From positions 18,322,154 to 18,386,153 of the forward strand of contig NC_057788.1 of assembly GCF_014905175.1 (NCBI RefSeq): a stretch of 64,000 bases of DNA, read 5' to 3'. The notes beneath the pieces are model-generated. The model did no database searches and was not told the origin of the DNA. It was given only the letters and a program-made list of their open reading frames with translations. The position numbers and the translations under genes are program-made. Shown here in pieces: positions 57,485-64,000 of this stretch (position 1 is its first letter; every line of letters starts with the position of its first letter). This DNA comes from Aphidius gifuensis. Its lineage: Eukaryota > Arthropoda > Insecta > Hymenoptera > Braconidae.

Positions 57485-57990
57485 TGTTCCGTCGGAAGAG
57501 AGATGTAAGTGAGGAGAAAGAGAGAGGAAAAACTTGTAACATGTTAAAATAAGAAAAATATATACATAAAATAAATTAAATGTTTGGACAGTTTGGGTTA
57601 CCGTGCATAATTTCTTGACGGCACGAGCCGATGTCGGCTAATTCCTTAAACTTGCTGTGTGAACCTGGTTAGCAGACTTTGCAAATGCGAGGAAAATAGG
57701 GACTAGGCCGATGACCTCGAGCAAAACACTGTCCTCAACGAAAAATCAAATAAAATACATTGTAAAAAATATATTTAGGAAAGTTTTCTCAGGCTCACAT
57801 CAACGCTTGGTTATCCAAGCGTCGTTGTGAACCCTTCGAAGATTCTCCCAGAATTTTCTAACATTGATCTAACAAAATTAATAATTTAACTAATAAATAA
57901 ATCAGTAATTCAACAAATGAATGAATTGATAAGTTAACAACAAACAAATAAATAAATTGACAAAATTGACAGTGATAATTAAAATTAAAT
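57485..57990 (+). repeat. probable BEL 3' LTR (right end cut or undefined)
   Basis: Starts TGTTCCGTCGGAAGAG after the purine tract. It contains a GC-richer region (CTTGACGGCACGAGCCGATGTCGG) and AAATAAAATACATTG, possibly a polyadenylation region. No second copy is available in the window, so its end is unknown. It is followed at 57991 by another LTR that may have inserted into it. Confidence 0.4.
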
Positions 57991-59013
57991 TGTAACGTGG
58001 CATGTTACCTTCTCACTCGATTTTTAGATTTTACCTACAGGCTCGGATCAACGCATTTTTCAGACAAAGGGGGGACGGTAAATTTTACTCTACAACGCTG
58101 TAACAAACCAAAAACGTCACTAAAACTACTGAGACTTTATTCTACGCCGCTACAGCAACAAAACGACCTTAAAACTAACCAAATAAACCAAATAACCAAA
58201 TATCCAAATAACCAAATAGCACACAATAATCCAAATAATCCAAATATCGCACAATAATCCAAATAATCCAAATAGCGCACAATAATCCAAAGATGTTGAT
58301 CTGGACCTGAGGGGGCGCTCAGTATGCTGGTTCGTAGAGAGAGGGATAGATTAAGAATATTAAAATTACGTCACTTAAATGATAAAACAATGAGAAAATA
58401 AATCACTTAACAAAACGATAATTAATGCACTCAAAATCAACCAAGTTTATTTAATAATTAAAAACGAAAATCTATCAAATATCCAAATACAACACAATAA
58501 ATGATTGATCAAATACGCTTACTAAAAAAGGGAGACAAAAGAACCACACAATACTAACTATGGCCAAGGTAAGGGGAAGTCTTAGGATAGATGACTCCTA
58601 CTCCTAGGCCTTGGTGGAAGGGATGGCTCCACACTTCCTAAGGCTATGGAATGGATGACTCCAATTCCAAGGGGGGCAAGGGAGCGGTTGTCCGAGGTTC
58701 TGAGATGACTCGCCAGAGAACCTGGACCCTTTGCGGCTGTAGGCAAGGGAGTGTGTGTAGTGTGTGCTGTGCCACAGCTAAAATAGCCGTGATTCTACCC
58801 TCTCCAATTTTGTTGGAGACGGTGGAAATAGTAGTATTAGAGGGGATATTAGGTGTCCAATCCGTTTTTTTCTCTCTTTACTCACGTAAATAAAAATAAT
58901 AAAAGCGACACTGGTCAACCGTACAATAATAATAATAACAAATAAAGAAAAAAAAATAACAAAAAAAAATAAATATAATTTTAATTTAAGGTTATCGAGC
59001 GAGACTCGTCACA
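57991..59013 (-). repeat. gypsy-like 3' LTR (same clade as elements A and B)
   Basis: Begins TGTAACGTGGCATGTTACCT and ends GACTCGTCACA. The start resembles the end of element A (TTGTAACGTGGCATTTCTGC in reverse), and an internal GGGGGCGCTCAGTATGCTGGTTCGTAGAGAGAGGGATA segment resembles GGGTCGCTCAGTGTGTGGGTTTTGGTAGAAGGGCCGGATA of the element B LTR. A purine-rich tract on the minus strand directly follows (59014-59040), making this the 3' LTR of a minus-strand element whose body extends rightward. It includes an (AAATAxCC)-type microsatellite at 58168-58290. Confidence 0.65.
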
Positions 59014-59460
59014 GCATCCTCCTTAATTTTCCCCCCTATTCTTTTTGGGCTCCATTCTGCGGACTCCTATCGGCTTCTGGCTTCTCCTGATGTTGGACCC
59101 TTGCACCTGGTTTATGACAACAAAAAGATAAAATGCCTATGGCAATCTAAGCGATCATGAAAATAACGGCCAGGATGTTGCCGAATTGAAGTTTGAAATT
59201 GGAGTGTTAATAGTCGGCGGGTTAACTTGGAGGGATAAAACGTCCATAGCGTTGTCAATCACTACCCCTCGTAAGAGAAACCGTATCCTTCATTATCTGG
59301 ACAGGATGGCTTCTCAATGACCAGATAACTGAGGACATCTCGACGAGGATCAGAGTGAGCGGTGAGCGAGTTAGGGGGCAGGCGAAACCAGGGTATAGCG
59401 ACTGATCTGACCTACTAGATATGCCTCCCTTAATGGGCAACATATCGAACATTAATATTT
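59014..59460 (-). mobile_element. polypurine tract and internal stub of the same gypsy element
   Basis: On the minus strand AATAGGGGGGAAAATTAAGG, then AGGATGC, precedes the LTR. Beyond it is 0.4 kb of GC-richer sequence without a convincing ORF. It ends with CCCTTAATGGGCAACATATCGAACATT near 59428-59454, which also occurs (CCCTTAACGGGCAATATATCGAACATT) at about 36600-36626. The remainder of the element is absent. Confidence 0.45.
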
Positions 59461-60520
59461 TTTTATTTTTATTTATATTAATACGTCTTCACTCTTATAC
59501 GCCGTGTAACATACATTACAGCACATCGATAGTTCAGTTCCCAAACTATATTTTACAAACACTATCTCGCATTTAGTATGTTCAACGAACTTGAATAATT
59601 TAAATCAATAAATATCGACAGATGAAACATCGTATGTAGTTGAATTCTAATAATATCGATATTGAAACTCTGAATATCACTGTGTTATTTCATACTTATT
59701 AAAAAAGGCACTTTTTAGTTTAAATCAAAAATTATTTTTTAAACTAAAAAGTACCTTTTTAATACACTATAATAAACATCATAATTATGGATATAAATAT
59801 CTATCAAGCATATCATTTTTTTTTTACTTTGATTAAAAAAGTATGAATAAATTATATTGTAAAATTATCGTACAATTACAATAATAATTTTCTCTTCCAA
59901 ACTCACACATCAATGTCTATTTCTCTTTTTTTAAACCATAAAATTAGTCAATATTATAAATACATTATTATTGTATAATAATTCAACATTATGTTTTGAA
60001 TTTAGGAAATATAATTTTCTATAAACAATATTAATAGGTATATTAATCTTGTAAATGAAAACTACTTGCATATGCATGTATATATATTATATATGTACGA
60101 TATGAACTTTACATCGCCTAACAAATGCAAGTATAACTAATAAATACAAATAAAACACTTGTATATCAATATATATTGTATATTTATATATATATCCAGT
60201 GGTGGTTTCGGGGACATTTTTTTTTTTTGCGATTTTATTCAGTAATTGAACTTTGTACATCAATGTACATTTATGTATAAGACGATTTAATTGTATACAC
60301 GAAAATAAAAGGATTAAATTTTTGAGGACTATCGTTATGACACTGTTTCAACCCTTCACTTACCTTATTTATTCGAATCCTTTGTATTTTAGTATTGTGT
60401 TGGCATGAATTTAGAAGGTACGAAAAATAGAAGTAGTAAATTTTACATTTTTAATACATAAAATTTAAGATTTGACACAAGTCCTCAAAACAACCGATGC
60501 ATGAAGAATTTATCTATGTA
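59461..60520. other. AT-rich region with a foldback, no gene
   Basis: No coding signal. A strong inverted repeat lies at 59697-59763 (AAAAAAGGCACTTTTTAGTTT and AAACTAAAAAGTACCTTTTTAA, loop about 20 nt). AT-rich TATATA-type patches occur at 60078-60105 and 60160-60200. Confidence 0.45.
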
Positions 60521-60521
60521 A

Positions 60522-60960
60522 TGGTGGTTTCAAGGACTTTATTTTTTAAATTTTCATTATCTCTTTAATATAACCCAATGACTGTTTTGACGGTGGCAAT
60601 AGTCCTTATATCTATTGATTAATACTTATACTGAACAAAAATTCATAAAATGTATCAGGGTCATATGATAAGACTTCGTTGTTATCGTTTTAACTTGATG
60701 TCCCCAAAACCTGCGATAGATTTTTTTAGATAAGACTTCGTTGTTATCAAGATGACTTTTCTTTTAAAAATTCAATTATCACTTTAATTCAACCCAATGA
60801 CTGCCTTGACGGTTGCAATATTTCTTATATCTATTGATTAATACTTATATTGAATGACAATTTATAAAATGTGTTAGGGCCATATGATAGGACTTCGTTG
60901 TTATTGTTTTAATTTAATGTCCTCAAATCCTCCGATCGATTTTTTTCGAAACTTATGAAA
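60522..60960. repeat. tandem duplication, two units of about 219 bp
   Basis: Two imperfect copies sharing AACCCAATGACTG, TTGACGGTxGCAATA, CTTATATCTATTGATTAATAC, ATAAAATGTxTxAGGGxCATATGATAxGACTTCGTTGTTAT and TGTCC(C/T)CAAAxCCTxCGAT. The landmark CTTATATCTATTG is at about 60605 and 60824. Non-coding. Confidence 0.75.
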
Positions 60961-61142
60961 TCGAGGTTTTAAGAACTTTCCGCCCGGAATTCCAATGACC
61001 ACATTAACATAAGTTGAATACTATTGTCACGGTGCCATTTTTTTTGTATTATTTTTACATGAAGTCCTCATATCCTCTGAAAAATTTTATTGTATTTTCG
61101 GATGACACATGCAACTTTCATCGCGGTCGGTAATAAAGATTT

Positions 61143-61169
61143 CTACTTTACCGACTGATGGTAAAGTAG
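61143..61169. other. hairpin upstream of the polB reading frame
   Basis: Perfect 10-bp arms CTACTTTACC and GGTAAAGTAG with a 7-nt loop, just before the first recognisable polymerase codons. It could be a regulatory or structural remnant, or chance. Confidence 0.5.
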
Positions 61170-61795
61170 ATTTTCGAAGTTTTGGGAGTCAACCAAATAT
61201 GCAATAAAATTTTTTCAGAAATTAAGTCATTTAATACGAAAAATGCTGTTATACTACCAACAACAAACCTCGATAAATGGTTCGATGAACACTTTTTCGA
61301 TCCATTATTAAAGAAAATTAAGGAGTTCAATCTTGGTATTTCTGGTTGGAGCTTGAAAAGAATTCAGAGCATTATCTTCACTGTATGCAAATATCAACCG
61401 TTGCGTGGTGGTGATTCGACATTTGTACAGATGCCTGATGATATTAAAAAAAAAAATTACATCCTGTGACTGCATCTTCGCACTCTGTACAAGAAAATCC
61501 TTGTCGTGTGAGTTCATATCCACATTTCAGTACAGTATTATCATATGATGGAATATCTTTTCCAATAAAGTTACGTGACATACCAAAATTTGAAAAGCTC
61601 AACAATTTGAAAATAAATGTTTACGCAATTGTTTCTAATAATTCAAAAAAAAGTATTATTGCTCCTATATTTTTGAGTGATAATATTTGTGATAGTCAAA
61701 CGATTCATCTGTTGGCAGTCGATAAAAACGAAAATGATAAAAAAAAAAAGTTACCAATACTAATGACAGTATTTTTGAGGATGAATGTTTTTCGG

Positions 61796-61803
61796 CTGAC
61801 GAC

Positions 61804-61871
<68 letters not shown>

Positions 61872-61872
61872 C
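61796..61872 (+). repeat. (GAT)n microsatellite encoding poly-Asp in polB
   Basis: About 25 consecutive GAC/GAT codons. Read in the frame that continues CFSAD..., it encodes an acidic run followed by NNIVDDGYE, matching the DGYE before the next conserved polB segment at 62615. The poly-Asp run therefore lies in the former coding frame. Confidence 0.85.
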
Positions 61873-61925
61873 AATAATATTGTTGATGACGGATACGAAA
61901 AACGTTGACGGATATGATGACGGAT

Positions 61926-62616
61926 AAAAAAAAAAAAAAAAAAAAAAAAAAACCGTTTACTACCGCCTCTCACTCGCTGAGAACACCATTTGACTTCATT
62001 AGACGTCAATGACGACCAATGACGACAAATGAGTATACTCAATCTCCGCCGTCCTTCATTTCGGCAATTGAAAAATCGTTTACTACCGCCTCTCACTCGC
62101 TGAGAACACCATTTGACTTCATTAGACGTCAATGACGACCAATGACGACAAATGAGTATACTCAATCTCCGCCGACCTTCATTTCGGCAATTGAAAAATC
62201 GTTTACTACCGCCTCTCACTCGCTGAGAACACCATTTGACTTCATTAGACGTCAATGACGACCAATGACGACAAATGAGTATACTCAATCTCCGCCGACC
62301 TTCATTTCGGCATTAAAAATCGTTTACTACCGTCTCACTCGCTGAGAACACCATTTGACTTCATTAGACGTCAATGACGACCAATGACGACAAATGAGTA
62401 TACTCAATCTCCGCCGACCTTCATTTCGGCAATTGAAAAATCGTTTACTACCGCCTCTCACTCGCTGAGAACACCATTTGACTTCATTAGACGTCAATGA
62501 CGACCAATGACGACAAATGAGTATACTCAATCTCCGCCGTCCTTCATTTCGGCAATTGAAAAATCGTTTACTACCGCCTCTCACTCGCTGAGAACACCAT
62601 TTGACTTCATTAGACG
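61926..62616. repeat. A(27) run plus 123-bp minisatellite (5.4 units) inserted in polB
   Basis: Units start CGTTTACTACCGCCTCTCAC and contain TGAGAACACCATTTGACTTC, GACGACCAATGACGACAAAT and CCTTCATTTCGGCAATTG. They start at 61954, 62077, 62200, 62321, 62442 and 62565 (period 121-123 bp), with only a few differences. The block is preceded by A(27). It lies between GACGGATATGA at about 61910 and GACGGATATGA at about 62614, as if an 11-bp target had been duplicated. It splits polB coding sequence. The long minus-strand ORFs across it are artefacts of the repeat. Confidence 0.85.
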
Positions 62617-64000
62617 GATATGAAAATTTTGTTCAAATGCAGAAAAAAGGAAAAAAAATTTTCCATTTTGCATTAATCAAAAATTTATCACGTCTCGTCA
62701 GTTCACAAGTCAAACAATATAATTGTCGTTTATATATTTGTGATCGATGTCGCAATCATTTTACATCACAGATATTTTTGGAAAAACATTTGGCTGACTG
62801 TTGTCAAATTAATCATGCACGGATGATTATGCCAAGAAAAGATGCCAATATACTGAAATTTAAAAATCATCGATACAGAGAACTTGTACCTTTTGTCGTC
62901 TATGCTGATTTGGAGTGTATTTTAAAACCGATTGATAATACCGACTCTGAAGAACATATTCCACACAGTGCTGCGTACTATGTTAAATGTACCTATGATA
63001 ATACATTATCATTCTACAGAATGAATCGTAGTGAGAATTGTATTGAATGGTTTATTGGAGAATTAGAAAAATTAGCTCACCAGGTCAATGATATACTTTT
63101 AAATCCAATACCAATGGAAAAATTGACTGTGCAACAGGAGCACGAATTTCAAAATGCCACAATTTGTCATATATGTGAGGAGATTTTCCAGGAGCAAGAC
63201 GGTAAGCACCATGATCACGATCATTTCAGCGGATCATATCGAGGTGGAGCTCATGCTAGATGCAATATTAATTATACAAAGTCTCACAACATACCCGTTG
63301 TTATGCACAATTTATCGGGATACGACTCACACTTTTTAATACAAGAACTTTGCAAGGCATTCGATGGTCGCATTACCAATAAACAAAGAAAAATACATTT
63401 AATTCATAAAAAAAGTGGATAATACTGTTGTAAGTTTAAGATTCATTGACTTATTTAGATTTATGTCTAGTAGTATTGAAAGATTATCATCTGATTTGAG
63501 CAATGATCAAAAAATTATAACACGTAGTGAATGCAATAGTGAATACTTTGATTTATTGTGTAGAAAAGGTGTATTTCCATACGAATATATTGACTCATGG
63601 GAAAAATTAACTGAAACAACTCTACCACCAAAAAAAGAATTTTTCTCAAAATTAAATAATGCTAACATCTCAGATGCAGACTATGAACATGCCAAAAATA
63701 TTTGGGAAAAATTTCAAATAAATACATTAGGTGAATATTCTGATTTATATTTGAAAACTGATGTGCTGTTGTTGGCTGATATTTTTGAAAATTTTCGTTT
63801 GAGCTGTTTATCAACATACAGTCTAGATGCACTTCATTATTTTACTGCACCAGGTCTAGCATTTGATGCAATGTTAAAGTATACAGGTGTGGAACTTAAA
63901 CTTTTGACAGACCCAGCCATGCATCTTTTCATTGAGAAAGGAATTCGAGGTGGTGTTGCACAATGTATGAACCGATACGCAAAAGCCAACAACCGATATA

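Larger units (their letters stand above)
61170..64000 (+). pseudogene. Polinton/Maverick-type DNA polymerase B, N-terminal part (runs off window)
   Basis: Protein-primed family B polymerase. In order: N-terminal region (LDKWFDEHFFDPLLKKIKEF, then FNLGISGWSLKRIQSIIFTV, then YQPLRGGDSTFVQMP); SFPIKLRDIPKFEKLNNLKI, then NVYAIV; a linker with a poly-Asp tract; HFALIKNLSRLVSSQ; a zinc finger (YICDRCRNHFTSQIFLEKHL). The exonuclease follows with Exo I VYADLEC and Exo II HNLSGYDSHF. Between these is an endonuclease-VII-like Cys/His insertion (CHICEEIFQEQDGKHHDHDH, then YRGGAHARCN). The polymerase part follows (DVLLLADIFENFRLSCLSTY, then YFTAPGLAFDAMLKY). Three frame breaks sit in A-runs near 61449, 61741 and 63405, and a tandem array is inserted at about 61926-62616. 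No other Polinton gene or TIR lies in the window. These copies are transposon genes, although the family is related to viral polymerases. Confidence 0.8.

Noticed and set aside
54196..59460. Polydnavirus proviral segment
   Set aside because: No known bracovirus gene family, segment boundary motif or clustered virulence genes were seen; the content is ordinary retroelement sequence.
61665..62584. Minus-strand repetitive ORFs (repeats of a Cys-Arg-His-Trp-containing peptide, plus poly-Ser)
   Set aside because: The 123-bp unit is a multiple of three, so any stop-free frame extends through the array. The poly-Ser is antisense to the poly-Asp microsatellite. No independent coding evidence.
61170..64000. 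Polymerase of an integrated virus rather than a transposon
   Set aside because: The motif set and the endonuclease-VII-like insertion fit Polinton/Maverick-type polymerases common in insect genomes, and no capsid or other viral gene is nearby. Only part of the gene is in the window, so this stays a preference, not proof.

Overview
The window looks like gene-poor, AT-rich repeat DNA from an insect. A hymenopteran such as a parasitoid wasp is my best guess, from the mix of LINE, BEL, Helitron-associated and PolB-type relics. This is an inference: no host marker gene is present. I found no convincing intact host gene in 64 kb. Almost everything recognisable is a mobile element or its remains, on both strands and often nested.

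Layout. 1-9.9 kb: a plus-strand Ty3/gypsy element A with gag, pol and a third, non-envelope-like ORF. Its 3' LTR carries a solo LTR of a related family flanked by a GAGT duplication. 9.9-12.8 kb: two satellite families (about 190 bp and about 285 bp). 12.8-20.9 kb: a minus-strand gypsy element B (third ORF, pol, internally deleted gag, long leader, PBS, 5' LTR) joined on both sides to the 190-bp satellite. 20.9-22.7 kb: more satellite and a rearranged fragment of the same gypsy family. 22.8-24.1 kb: an unidentified spliced pseudogene followed by a 5'-truncated LINE tail. 24.5-28.9 kb: a minus-strand LINE with ORF1 and a gutted ORF2. 29.7-34.9 kb: a decayed transposase-like pseudogene, a TTGATCA-rich foldback element with a tRNA-like/SINE insert, a tRNA-Thr-like sequence and several gypsy scraps.

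36.9-44.1 kb holds the most interesting object. It is a 7,224-bp DNA transposon with 790-bp near-identical terminal inverted repeats, a 3-bp TAC target duplication and one spliced minus-strand gene. The gene has three exons and predicts 1,505 aa. It has an N-terminal Cys cluster, a C-terminal PIN/XPG-nuclease-like region and a separate last exon encoding a Tesmin/TSO1-type CXC zinc domain. Architecture and duplication length are closest to what I recall of the Academ superfamily, but it could be an undescribed lineage. It looks nearly intact and recently moved.

44-54 kb is a cluster of MITEs and foldbacks, a degenerate C2H2 zinc-finger gene and Helitron-like repeats, one carrying a DUF6570-type coding relic. 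54-57.9 kb is a deleted BEL/Pao element. 58-59.4 kb is another gypsy-like LTR with its polypurine tract. 61.2 kb to the window end is the N-terminal part of a Polinton/Maverick-type protein-primed DNA polymerase B. It is interrupted by a poly-Asp microsatellite, a 123-bp minisatellite and single-base frameshifts in A-runs.

Functionally the genes do not form a host pathway. Each cassette encodes its own replication or transposition machinery, and nearly all are broken. The CXC/PIN transposon is the only one whose gene and termini both look complete.
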